Origin: Cylindrotheca closterium
Taxonomy: Eukaryota > Bacillariophyta > Bacillariophyceae > Bacillariales > Bacillariaceae
Direction: 5' to 3'
Assembly (NCBI GenBank): GCA_933822405.4
Contig: CAKOGP040001732.1
Coordinates: forward strand, 1 to 22,450
DNA: 22,450 nucleotides
In this document: one piece after another, positions 9,703 through 18,335 of the stretch
Numbering within the stretch: the first letter of the stretch is position 1
How the letters are laid out: every line of letters begins with the position of its first letter
Notes under the pieces: model-generated
What the model was told of the DNA's origin: nothing
What the model saw: only the letters and a program-made list of their open reading frames with translations
Database searches by the model: none
Translations under genes and position numbers: made by a program

Positions 9703-9781
9703 GAATAATCCTTTCAATAGTTGGTTCGTGTTTGCCAGGCACGGCATAATTCATGGTCACGTCCATGTTATCTTTCACATC

Positions 9782-10399
9782 ATCAAATACCGGTTTGAAA
9801 ACCTTTTCGCAATAAATAGTTTTGATTCAAAATTCCCCATGATTGTAAATGCGTAGAATCTTGCCAATTGACTTGTAAATAGCATTTTTGTCCGATCTTT
9901 CAATTCAGTACAGAATCGGAATTTGATCGCTTTGTCAATACAGACAAAAAAAAAGAGAAATATTGATGATAAACATATTGTAGATGCATAAATCCAGGCT
10001 CAAATTGTGTTTCAGGAGTTCTATGGGCATTTTGATCCAATCATCAACCATCGCCTTTGGTGTTGTTCGCTTTTGTTTGCCCTTAATTGTTGAAACGCTT
10101 GGTCCATACATCTCTTCAGAGATATTAACATCTTCCTCCATAATAATTACCATCAATTGTTCTTGATGGTTGACTGTTGTTGGCTGTGTGACCATATCCT
10201 TGTACAAAGGATCCAATTTCAGAAACACGTTCTTTTGAAAAATCCACCGGTTTTGTCTCACAATCATATGTGGACTGTAATATTTTGAAATTCCCTCCTT
10301 TGCAGGATGAAAGTTACTAACCTTTGCCACATGTTTGAGTAAAGCAATACTCAATACCTTGGGAATTGCCTTGAACACCATTGGATGATAGTGTGCTCA
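9782..10399 (-). pseudogene. Integrase monomer, 716-bp type, second of the right group
   Basis: TGA at 10397-10399, then a 148-codon open stretch from 10381 to 9935 covering the marker block, YSPHMIV, NVFLKLDPLYKDMVT, EEDVNISEEMYGPSVSTIKGK, VDDWIKMPIELLKHN and IYNMFIINISLFF. It then shifts at an A-run (about 9946-9954). Homology continues to the VFKP junction near 9790. In copia-like relatives I recall an Asp a few residues before MF; here that place reads Y-N, so the first catalytic Asp seems lost. Confidence 0.7.
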
Positions 10400-10491
10400 G
10401 AATAATCCTTTCAATGTTTGATTGCTGCACTCAATAGTTGGTTTGTGTTTGCCAGGCACGGCATAATTCATGGTCACGCCCATGTTATCTT

Positions 10492-11115
10492 TCACATCAT
10501 CAAATACCGGTTTGAAAACCTTTTCGCAATAAATAGTTTTGATTCAAAATTCCCCATGATTGTAAATGCGTAGAATTTTGTCAATTGACTTGTAAATAGC
10601 ATCTTTGTCCGATCTTTCAATTCAGTACAGAATCGGAATTTGATCGCTTTGTCAATACAGACAAAAAAAAGAGAAATATTGATGATAAACATATTGTAGA
10701 TGCATAAATCCAGGTTCAAATTGTGTTTCAGGAGTTCTATGGGCATTTTGATCCAATCATCAACCACCGCCTTTGGTGTTGTTCGCTTTTGTTTGCCCTT
10801 AATTGTTGAAACGCTTGGTCCATACATCTCTTCAGAGATATTAACATCTTCCTCCATAATAATTACCATCAATTGTTCTTGATCGTTGACTGTTGTTGGC
10901 CGTGTGACCATCTCCTTGTACAAAGGATCCAATTTCAGAAACACGTTCTTTTGAAAAATCCACTGGTTTTGTCTCACAATCATATGTGGACTGTAATATT
11001 TTGAAATTCCCTCCTTTGCAGGATAAAAGTTACTAACCTTTGTCACATGCTTGAGTAAAGCAATAATCAATACCTTGGGAATTGCCTTGAACACCATTGG
11101 ATGATAGTGTGCTCA
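10492..11115 (-). pseudogene. Integrase monomer, 716-bp type, longest open copy (201 codons)
   Basis: The longest open frame in the array (11097 to 10492). It runs in one frame from the marker block through YSPHMIV, KEMVTRPTTVN, EEDVNISEEMYGPSVSTIKGK, VDDWIKMPIELLKHNLNLDL, IYNMFIINISLFFVCIDK and IKFRFCTELKDRT to FESKLFIAKRF. The part from QNQWIFQKN to VTRPTTVN is out of frame relative to monomer A, so an open frame does not mean a working protein. The shared TGA lies at 11113-11115. The frame begins at the marker only because of that stop. Confidence 0.75.
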
Positions 11116-11178
11116 GAATAATCCTTTCAATGTTTGATTGCTGCACTCAATAGTTGGTTCGTGTTTGCCAGGCACGGC

Positions 11179-12263
11179 ATGGTCACCTCGACAAGTCCAA
11201 TCTCTTTGATGAACTTTCTTGGTGGGAGAAACGGAACCTTGAGGTGGATGGAATGGCAGTGGAGTACCGTAAGGAATTTGAGATGGCCAATCATCTTATA
11301 GCTCCCAACCCTCGCTTCTTCACTGAACTTGCGGCAATGTACGTGGCAGACACCAAACAGTCACGCCTTCATCCCCGGTTCATCCAAGAGTGTGTGACTC
11401 TTCCTGCCCTCCGCTCGCGCTGGAGGGACAAAGGTACTATCTCCGCTGAAGCCGAGTCCAAGATTGCCTGGGACACATTGGGTCGCGCCATGCAATCTCC
11501 TCCTGCAGGACTACAAAGGTGGTCTACTAAACATTGTGTGGGCATGTGCGGCACAGGCAAATTTCAAGTTCTATGGGGTCTGGAGACATCAGCAGCTTGC
11601 CCACGCTGCGGCAACTTCGAGGATGTTCCCCGCTGCCGCGCCGCTTTGGCCACGGCTGAATGGGATCGCTGCACTGCAGCCTTCTCCGCGTGGCTTGACC
11701 TGCAACTGACGGGCCCTTCCATTAAAACAGCGATCCTACAGCTTCTTCAGGGCGTTCTAACACCTCCTTCATTTCCTCCAAGGACCATCTCCTCTTCGGT
11801 TTGGCCGGCCTTCTTGGCTCAGCAAGTGATTGGGTCCCAAGGCCTTTTGGAAGGACGCATCGCCTCGTCTTGGCTTCCACTCCAACAACAACATTATGAC
11901 AAGATAAGATGTCGACGATCTGTCTCTCTTTGGGCGTCCCGCCTCTCACAACAGCTGATCTCGATCGGCTTCTACATGTGGGAGCAACAGAACTCCATTC
12001 AACATTCGGATGATAACGTACAATTACGTGAACGTCACAGTATTGTCAATGAGGGGATTCACTCACAGTTTGATATGGGTCCCGATGACTTGCCTAAGGA
12101 AATGCGACCAATGCTAACAAGTCGTCGACGAGTCCTTTGCAAGCCCTTGGTCGTAGACAAGGAAGAGTGGCTTAAGTTGCTTCGTCAGGAACAAAGAGAT
12201 TTCCGTCGCTCCATGAAAGCACAACGCCGCAGTCTGCGGACTATTTTCTCCTTTGGACCCTGA
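11179..12263 (+). pseudogene. LINE-like ORF2, C-terminal part, 5'-truncated
   Basis: An open frame of 369 codons; the first about 8 codons come from the array, so there is no true start. LINE-like sequence begins near HLDKSNLFDELSWW and shows KHCVGMCGTGKFQVLWG, then ACPRCGNFED, then a long helical Trp-rich tail (WLPLQQQHYDKIR, FYMWEQQNS) to a TGA at 12261. I recall this GMCG...CPRCG...ED...HV...C arrangement as a zinc-finger region after the RT in diatom LINE-like proteins. Here the expected HVxxC is reduced to VPRC, suggesting a small deletion that removed a zinc-binding His. GC-rich like 305-3545, so it may belong to the same family on the other strand. Confidence 0.65.
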
Positions 12264-12509
12264 CCAACTTTTTGCGGGACCTTATATGCCCCAAACTCAC
12301 CCCGCCACGTTGTGGGAGAAGTCTTTACCCCCTTGGGAGACTTGAGCAACTTCTGTTCAAAATACAGATGCCTCACATGGTTCAAACTTGTTGTTGACTC
12401 ACCGCTTCCCAGTACTTGACCTTTGAAGCTGAAAATCTCACCGGCAATCGAATGTCCACAGAGTAGCATACTAACAATTAATGTCTCAGTTATTATTATT
12501 ATTATTATT
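12264..12509 (+). other. Putative LINE-like 3' UTR ending in a TTA repeat
   Basis: About 225 bp without a gene, followed by six TTA units plus TT (12490-12509), directly abutting copia gag sequence in antisense. Short-unit tails are common at the 3' ends of some non-LTR elements, so this is the likely end of the insertion. The same repeat read on the minus strand gives seven Asn codons and a TGA closing the gag frame. Confidence 0.5.
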
Positions 12510-13434
12510 GAGCTTCTTCGCAGAGTCGACATATTGGTCCTGATTCTTCCATTGGATCTTTGGTAGCAGTCTGTCTGGGCATTTTGGAGACACATGGTCT
12601 TCGTTGCCACACACATAACATGCTGCCTTCTTTCCATCCTTTGATTTCTTCTTTCCTTTTCCTTTACCTTTACCTTTATTAGGTTGGTCTTTTCCTTGGT
12701 AGAGGTTCACTCCCGGATTTTTACTCACATCAATGTGAATCTTCAACATATCTTGTGCTTTGCTGACCGTCTTTCGATAATAATTCACTTCTCTGCAATA
12801 GTTCGTCTGAAGATCCAGCATCAGAGGAGCTGTTCTCGTTTGATCGCTATTGCATAGAAATCCTGTTGCAAGAACAGCTTCAAAGATATCATCCTTGAAC
12901 TTGTTTTGAGCAGCAGTATCGGTGCTAGCAATAGCAGCATACGCTTTTGTCTTGATTGCAAAATCTCGGAACCAGGCCACGCCATATAGATCTTGCAGGA
13001 CTTCAGCCTGTCTCAAGAATTGTTCCTTGAAATGCATCAAGTTTTCTGTTGCTCCTTGCTTCATAGCAAAGAAATTTTGATTCGCTTCCCAGAAATCCAA
13101 GAAATCATACTCAGTATCAGCACTCTTCTTCATGAATCGTTCAATACGTTTCAAGAGTTCGATTGGATCTTCAAGAGTAGTCGTGAAATTGGCTTCACCT
13201 CAAAGCTTGATATCCATCGCCTTCGTCACAAACTTCAGCATGATGTTTGATTTGACGCTTCTCTTGTTTGTCTCAAAATAGGCTGATCTTCGCATGTTCT
13301 CGTCGAGCTTTGCAGAATAGAGAATCTTGTTTTGGGCCATCTCTTTTTCTCTTGCAACAGCTTCAGTTTGGGTTGGAGTGTTCAATCTTGGAGCGATTGC
13401 ATTGAAGTCGATCGACTTTCCATCTCGAATTGAT
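12486..13434 (-). pseudogene. Copia-type Gag with CCHC zinc knuckle, broken
   Basis: Structural protein that packages element RNA. From right to left: an N-terminally deleted start (about 13434), the stretch TEAVAREKEMAQNKILYSAK absent from the other copy, RSAYFETNKRSVKSNIMLK, a TGA at 13200-13202 where the copy at 22258 has CAA, then MKKSADTEYDFLDFWEANQ, a Lys/Gly-rich basic tract and the zinc knuckle CYVCGNEDHVSPKC (C-x2-C-x4-H-x4-C). It ends DSAKKL plus Asn codons read from the TTA repeat, so the natural C-terminus was replaced. About 420 bp (leader and first about 70 codons) is missing relative to 21690-22104. Minus-strand order with the LTR at 13481 fits one element. Confidence 0.8.
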
Positions 13435-13480
13435 TACTTTGAGTGAAATTGTTCCTATTTGATTAATGTTTGGCTTGAAT

Positions 13481-13581
13481 TGATGATTCAATCACAAAAG
13501 TAAGTTCAACAATTTTCCTTTGGAAAATCCCTTGTTTACAGAGCTTGATTTGACGTCTACGACAATTCTGTGTTGAATACA
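13481..13581 (-). mobile_element. Truncated copia LTR (3' third)
   Basis: About 100 bp matching 2-101 with a handful of substitutions, same orientation as the LTR at 1-304. The rest of the LTR is missing; gypsy family B sequence follows. It sits directly upstream of the minus-strand gag, as a 5' LTR should, and is followed on that strand by AAGCCAAACATTAATC, matching 21649 onward. Confidence 0.75.
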
Positions 13582-13700
13582 TGAGCGATAACGCACAGCG
13601 GTTTCAATGCAGGTGCGAAACTTAGCATTCTCGATCTCCATGTGATCAATACAGACGGTAATAGATCGATTGTGCTGATATAATTCCTCTGGTGGACTGA

Positions 13701-14012
13701 AGAAGTCGTCGTACTGCAGATGATGCTTTCATCCTTGATGTAAAGTATGAAGCAACAACTGGAGCTGAAGTTGCTTCCAAGCAAGTCCACTTGACAAAAC
13801 AACAACAAGATCAATTGGCAACTGCATTGGAAAATACACAAGAGCTTTTTGATGGCACCTTTGGACACTACAAATACAAGAAGATCCATTTGGAAGTTGA
13901 AGACGGTGCTTTACTGATTTATTCCAAAGCCTATTCTGTTCCTGTGAAACACCAACACGCTTTTCTCAAGGAAGTACCAACGGGTGGCAATGGGATTGAA
14001 ACCAGCTCCTGA
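13701..14012 (+). pseudogene. Family B pre-RT region and RT entry
   Basis: Open from 13701 (after a TGA at 13698) with DDAFILDVKYEATTGAE, LTKQQQDQLATALENTQELF, GTFGHYKYKKIHLEVEDGA and YSVPVKHQHAFLKE, the conserved entry to gypsy RT. No start codon belongs to it; it is a piece of pol. At about 13970 it jumps straight to VAMGLKPAPDVA (in another frame), which normally lies more than 100 residues later, so most of the fingers and the first catalytic Asp are deleted. A stop closes the frame at 14010. Confidence 0.75.
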
Positions 14013-14963
14013 TGTTGCTACATTGAGAAGACATTGCATGGTTTGAAGGAACAAGGTGTTGATGTAGGATATTGGACTCTTTTCTAACTCTTATGACAAA
14101 CATATGAAATTTGATCATGACTGTTGTCAAACCACTTCAAGAGGCAGGTTTCAAGATTAATCCTTTGAAATGTAAATGGTGTGTTCAAGAAACCGATTTC
14201 TTGGGCCATTGGTTGACCCCTGAAGGTGTAAAACCTTGGAAGAAAAAGGTTGATGCCATCCTCAAAATGAATGCACCTCGCAACATTACTGAACTACGAC
14301 CTTTCTTGGGTGCTGTGACCTACTATTGTCACATGTGGCCCCGACGTTCTCACCTTTTGCAACCGTTGACAGCTCTCACTGGAACACGCACATTTCAATG
14401 GACATACAAATGTGATAAAGCTTTCCAAACAATGAAATCTTTGATGGATAGTGATATTTTAATGCGGTATCCCAATCACAACAAGCCCTTTGAGCTCTAT
14501 ACTGATGCTTTGGACTATCAAATGGGCGCCGTTATTATGCAAGACAAAAAGCCAGTGGCATACTGGAGTTGCAAACTCAATGATGCGCAAAAAAAATTAT
14601 TCTGTCATGGAAAAAGAAATGTTGGCTATTGTGCATTGCTCGAAAGAGTTTTGCTCAATTCTTTACGGTACGCAATTGACTATTTTTACAGATCACAAAA
14701 ATCTCACCTTCCGCACATTGAATACACAACAAGTTTTACGCTGGCGAATGTACATGGAAGAATTTTCGCCTACATTTAACTATTTGCCTGGTAAAGATAA
14801 TGTTTTGGCCAACTGTTTCTCGCGTTTACCGCAAATGGGGAACCCTTCAGAGGGGAAGAGTTTGCTTTGTAAAGGTAAATTGATTGCATTTGACAAACTC
14901 AATGTCGAAATGGATCCCGAGGATGAAATGTATTCTTTTGAAGAGGGAGTTCTTCAATCGTAG
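14013..14963 (+). pseudogene. Family B RT C-terminal half and RNase H, frameshifted
   Basis: After LHGLKEQGVDV (about 14066) the YIDD box is missing: a few codons are gone and the frame changes before IGLFSNSYDKHM. From 14111 the RT thumb and connection are readable (LKCKWCVQETDFLGHWLTPEG, LRPFLGAVTYY, AFQTMKSL). RNase H follows: [12 protein letters not shown] (first Asp), KLNDAQK, then a frameshift at a run of 8 A (14589-14596), then [10 protein letters not shown] (Glu), FTDHKNLTF (Asp) and [11 protein letters not shown]. The frame ends at a TAG at 14961; the true continuation into the integrase linker is in another frame. Confidence 0.8.
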
Positions 14964-16236
14964 CTTCAGATGCATGTTTGCTTGTTGTCGAGATGGTGAT
15001 CATGGACATGGCGCTATCAAAAATGATGAGATGCTTGAATTGTTTCTCAATCATCCTCCATTGGAAGTTATGCCAAATCCAATCATGATGGCAAACATTC
15101 AACAACATCAGCTCCAAGATGTTGCTCTCGTTCAAAAATCGCAAAATGCAGCAACTTGGGCTCAATATCCCATCATTCAAATTGACAATCGGAATGTGAT
15201 CTGCTACCGTACAGATTTGAATAAACCTAACAAATGGAGAATTCACTTACCTGAAACTTTGGTTGCTCCAGTGATTGTATGGTATCATTTGGTACTTGGA
15301 CATTGAGGTACTACCTCTTTGTACAATACAATCGTCCGACGGTTCTATGCTCCTGCTTTGAAAAGAAAAGTTGAATCCCTCAAATGTGAAGTTTGCCAAG
15401 TGAATAAAAATGTAATCATTCAATACGGACACCTGCCTGGAAGACATGCAGACTTGGTCCCGTGGTTTTCTGTGGCCATGGATTTGATTGGACCTTGGAA
15501 AATCAAGGTCAACGGTATATACATTGAATTCAATGTGCTCACTTGTATTGATCCCGTGACAAATCTCACTGAACTCTCACGCATTGAGAACAAAACTTCA
15601 GCCCATGTCACAAATGTCTTTGAGAATCTTTGGCTTTCTTGATATCCAAAACCCTACAAGTGTATTCACGATCAAGGCGGCAAATTCATTTGTCACAATT
15701 CTCAGTTGAAACTACAGCAGTGGGGAATTCACGATGCAAGCAAGAATCCAACTGCCAATGCTATCTGTGAACGGATGAATCAGACTGTTGGCAACATTCT
15801 ACGAACAAGATTCAACAACACTAACATGGCCCCAAACATTCAGACAGCTAAACAAGCCGTCGATGATGCTCTCGCAGCATGCAATCATGCCATGAGATGT
15901 GCTGTTTCTCAGTCTTTGAAAAACAACACTCCAGGTGAAGTAGTGTTTGCTTGTGACACGTTGCTCAACATTCCTGTCATTGTCAATCTTTTGAGTATAC
16001 AAGAAAAGCGACAATTGATGGTCAACAAAAATCTACGGCAACAAAATGCTAAACAAAAGGAGTTTGACTACAACGTTGGTGGCAAAGTTTTGATCAAGAA
16101 TTTCAATCCAAGCAAATTGGATCCAAAGATGGAAGGTCCGTATCAAATTACTTACGGAACTGTTGAAGTTTGCAGGAGTCCTCAGGTCTTTGAAGGACTG
16201 AATATACGGTGTCTTGTGCCGTTTCATCGAGTCTAA
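14964..16236 (+). pseudogene. Family B integrase with two TGA stops
   Basis: Linker (LELFLNHPPLEVMPNP, CYRTDLNKPNKWRIHLPE), then the zinc domain: WYHLVLGH supplies two His, a TGA sits at 15304-15306, and CEVC supplies two Cys. The core keeps all three acidic residues: Asp in MDLIGPW (15481-15483), Asp in HDQG (15670-15672) and Glu in CERMNQTVGN (15769-15771). Between the last two there are 32 residues, three fewer than the usual 35 that family A keeps. A second TGA at 15640-15642 lies in LWLS-stop-YPKP, where an Arg is expected. The C-terminal module has GGKVLIKNF, EGPYQIT and LVPFHRV and ends at TAA 16234. Confidence 0.85.
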
Positions 16237-16385
16237 CAAGCGATGAGTTTGAATTGCCTGTTGCGTCAAGAACCACCTCTCGTATGAACTGTGGATGTAA
16301 GGACGCCTTTGTGACTACACTTTGATGCTGAATGATATGATAATACTATGATCATACGACAAGCTTTGATCATAGAGGGGAAGAG
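16237..16385 (+). promoter_or_regulatory. Family B 3' tail with hairpin and polypurine tract
   Basis: CTATGATCA (16346-16354) and TGATCATAG (16367-16375) form a perfect 9-bp inverted repeat with a 12-nt loop. It overlaps the start of the purine run AGAGGGGAAGAG (16374-16385), followed at once by TG. A purine run just before TG is where plus-strand priming next to a 3' LTR is expected. Confidence 0.55.
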
Positions 16386-17037
16386 TGAAACGGCCCATAG
16401 AACAGGCCCAAGGTATTGGGACTGTAGAAGCTCCTTTGGCTGGGTACAGAACTAGACCTTAGTCAAAAGGTCCACATAAGCACTTTGAAGTGCATCTCTA
16501 TAGACATCCATAATTTTTCTCTGTGACTCTTCTGTGAAGGTTGGGTTAATCATCACATAATAATATGTCATTAATAGTTAAAGGGAAATAACATAGATTT
16601 TTTGAAGCTAAAAAATATAATTTTATATCTCCGGGCACGTGCATGTCAAACTTTGCAATCAGTGTCCCAAAAATACTTGGTCTGAACATTTGCCGGGTGT
16701 TCCAGAGAACTTTCTGTCGTGGCTCACATTAGTCCACTAGTCCAACTAGTCGAATCATATCAGTCAAATGAACATCGATTACTCTGATATGAGTACTTCT
16801 ACAAACGCCCCCTTACTCAGCATGTTCACATTAGTCTTGTCAAAAGCAATCTTACCAAATGTCGAGTACATCTATTACCTATGCTACGAGCCAACAGTGA
16901 TGTGGCAATGAGGTGGCTGCAGTGGAAGTTGTGTGTATCCAGTACACACCTTCTCTTCTGATGTCAGTATGGCTATCGCATCTGCCCAGGGAAGTAGTTC
17001 TCCATTAAGCTCATAACATCTCGTTAGCAATCTTTCA
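16386..17037 (+). mobile_element. Possible gypsy LTR
   Basis: No gene is visible here. It starts TGAAACGG right after the polypurine tract and could end TTTCA at 17033-17037, giving TGAAA/TTTCA ends and a 652-bp LTR. No second copy lies in the window, so the right edge is a guess, and it is unclear whether it belongs to family B as a 3' LTR or includes family A 5' sequence. Inside is an 8-bp inverted repeat (CATATCAG...CTGATATG, about 16756-16790). Confidence 0.35.
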
Positions 17038-17072
17038 ATTGCTACTGTGCCTAAGTTAGTCCTCAGCCTTTT

Positions 17073-18335
17073 GTGGAACACGGCATTTTTGATCAAGAAG
17101 TCCGATTCAATTTCAAGCACAACATCATGTCCGACTATCACGTCTTCCCTATGCAATACGAACCCATCGAAGGAGAAAGCCTCAGAGTCAAGGTGGATGT
17201 CGACCATTCAACTTTTTCCGTCTACCTCAAGAAGTTGGACATCACCCAGATGTCCCTACACAAGTGTGTGGACTTTGCTCAGACTCTCCTCGACGATGTG
17301 ACTCTCGAAGTTGGCCGGAACAATGACGAGCTCCTCGGTAGAGCCCTCAACAAGTTTTGGTCATAGGCTCTCCCTCCTCTCGAACAACAAGTTTGGGAAG
17401 CGCTCCCAAACTACATGGACATGGACGAGGAATCCGTTGAGAACTGGAAAAACAAAGTCCGCGACTGGATCCTGACCAAATGTACTGAAGAAGATGCGGC
17501 TGCAGTTTTAAATCAGCTCCGTACCTGGAGAAAGCCAAGATCGGCAACAATCATGGACAATCAAATGTACATGAAGAAGGTAAACTCTGCAATCCCTTAC
17601 ATGTCTGAAACTCTTGACCCTCTTGACAAAGCAGAATTCAAGGGAGTTTTCTTCAATGCTCACCCCAAGCCTTGGAAGGACGCCTTCCTGGAGATCAACG
17701 GTACCATCGACAGCCATTCCGTTGCCAGCATCACTTCCTACATGCAACACAAGTCTCGACAAGCACACGACAAGGAATTGAAGAATCAACTCCACCAGAA
17801 GATCGAATCCAAAAAGAAGAAACGCACGGCTGGTGTCCATCACAGGGATGATTCAAAACCTTTCAAGAAATCTCGTACCGACCCAGAGGGAAACAAGATG
17901 GACAAAGACGAGTACCACAAGCGCGTGGCAGAACTTGCAAAGACAGCCAAGCCAACCGAAATTTGCTCGCTCAAGCCCAATCATAAGAATCACACTATCT
18001 CCAAGTGCAAGGCAATCAACAACTACAAGGCCCGAATGAGCAACAAGAAGTCCAACAGCTTTGCTGTCATCAATCTCCCTTGAGATAAGCCGGATGAGGA
18101 TTCGACCACCTCTAAAGAGACCGGCTCATCCAACAAGAATGGTGCGTTCTACATGAACAATGAATCATACTATGTCCCAATTTTCTCTCACCACATTGAT
18201 TTCTGTCGCTTCGACAGCCTGAACAACATTGTTGATTCAAATGTTCTAGACGATCTTAGGTTATCATATATGTCAAACGTAAAGACGCCTACGAAAACGG
18301 TGCAGAAGTCCCCGAGACTATCAGTGAGAAAGTAG
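17073..18335 (+). pseudogene. Family A Gag with two in-frame stops
   Basis: One frame from about 17058 reads EHGIFDQEVRFNFKHNIM, YLKKLDITQMSL, GRALNKFWS, a TAG at 17364-17366, LPPLEQQVWEALPNYM, capsid-like helices (WILTKCTEEDAAAVLNQL, PYMSETLDPLDKAEF, HPKPWKDAFLEING), a basic tail and the motif CSLKPNHKNHTISKC (17964-18008). A TGA at 18081-18083 follows, where the inverted copy has GGA. The frame goes on through NNIVDSNVLDDLRLSYMSN until a one-base loss near 18280 shifts it, ending at 18335. The first ATG in frame is at about 17128, though the start is uncertain. The C-x5-H-x2-H-x4-C motif is unlike the usual C-x2-C-x4-H-x4-C. Confidence 0.75.

Larger units (their letters stand above)
5449..11178 (-). 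repeat. Tandem array made from a copia-type integrase fragment
   Basis: About 5.7 kb in which one pol segment recurs head to tail on the minus strand. A marker block (FKAIPKVL or YKAIPKVL, starts read leftward) occurs 11 times, at 5890, 6325, 6771, 7206, 7652, 8087, 8533, 8968, 9684, 10381 and 11097. Successive spacings are 435, 446, 435, 446, 435, 446, 435, 716, 697 and 716. The central part is a dimeric repeat of 881 bp; the right part is made of 716-bp monomers. The encoded blocks (IYGPSVSTIKGK, IKFRFCTEL, YAVPGKHEPTIE, KAIPK, ISKYYSPHMIV, TIDGIYLG) match the integrase and post-integrase part of copia-like pol proteins as I recall them from diatoms. All copies are broken. Confidence 0.9.
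9276..11178 (-). repeat. 716-bp integrase monomers, right end of array
   Basis: Marker blocks at 9684, 10381 and 11097 are 697 and 716 bp apart; the 697-bp unit lacks 20 bp near 9715 relative to its neighbours. Each monomer runs from an EEDVNISEE-type start through IYGPSVSTIKGK, the integrase core and YSPHMIV to TIDGNYYGG, then repeats. So the 716-bp unit is itself a tandem duplication of one pol segment. The array stops at 11178, inside a CCAGGCACGGCAT stretch, where LINE-like sequence begins. Confidence 0.8.
13582..16385 (+). mobile_element. Ty3/gypsy family B, 5'-truncated pol
   Basis: Plus-strand pol in gypsy order: pre-RT, RT, RNase H, linker, integrase, then an untranslated tail and a polypurine tract. 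It is clearly related to family A (KPWKKK, DHKNLTF, DLIGPW, HDQG) but much diverged. Gag and protease are absent. Large deletions in RT and several stops make it dead. The first 120 bp (13582-13700) have no readable match. Confidence 0.8.

Noticed and set aside
9984..10882. Plus-strand 60-codon frames in the array
   Set aside because: Antisense shadows of IYGPSVSTIKGK-type integrase sequence; they recur only because the DNA is repeated.
10492..11097. A functional 201-residue domesticated integrase-derived protein
   Set aside because: Part of the frame is out of register with the better preserved monomer, the expected catalytic Asp is missing, and a stop shared by all copies precedes it.
5449..11178. 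CRISPR array or prokaryotic repeat cassette
   Set aside because: Repeats are hundreds of bp, abut without unique spacers and encode integrase pieces; the surroundings are eukaryotic retrotransposons.
12185..12637. 150-codon minus-strand frame across the LINE tail and gag
   Set aside because: It crosses the element border, antisense to ORF2 and out of frame with gag.
13557..13889. 110-codon minus-strand frame with hydrophobic stretches
   Set aside because: Antisense to the family B pre-RT region, which has recognisable gypsy sequence.
16386..17037. Host non-coding RNA or promoter region
   Set aside because: It directly follows a polypurine tract and starts with TG, so a retrotransposon LTR is the simpler reading; no tRNA or other RNA fold was recognised.
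3747..18083. Alternative genetic code with TGA as a sense codon
   Set aside because: TGA replaces Arg, Gly and a CAA site in different places, and TAA and TAG also interrupt frames, so ordinary decay fits better.
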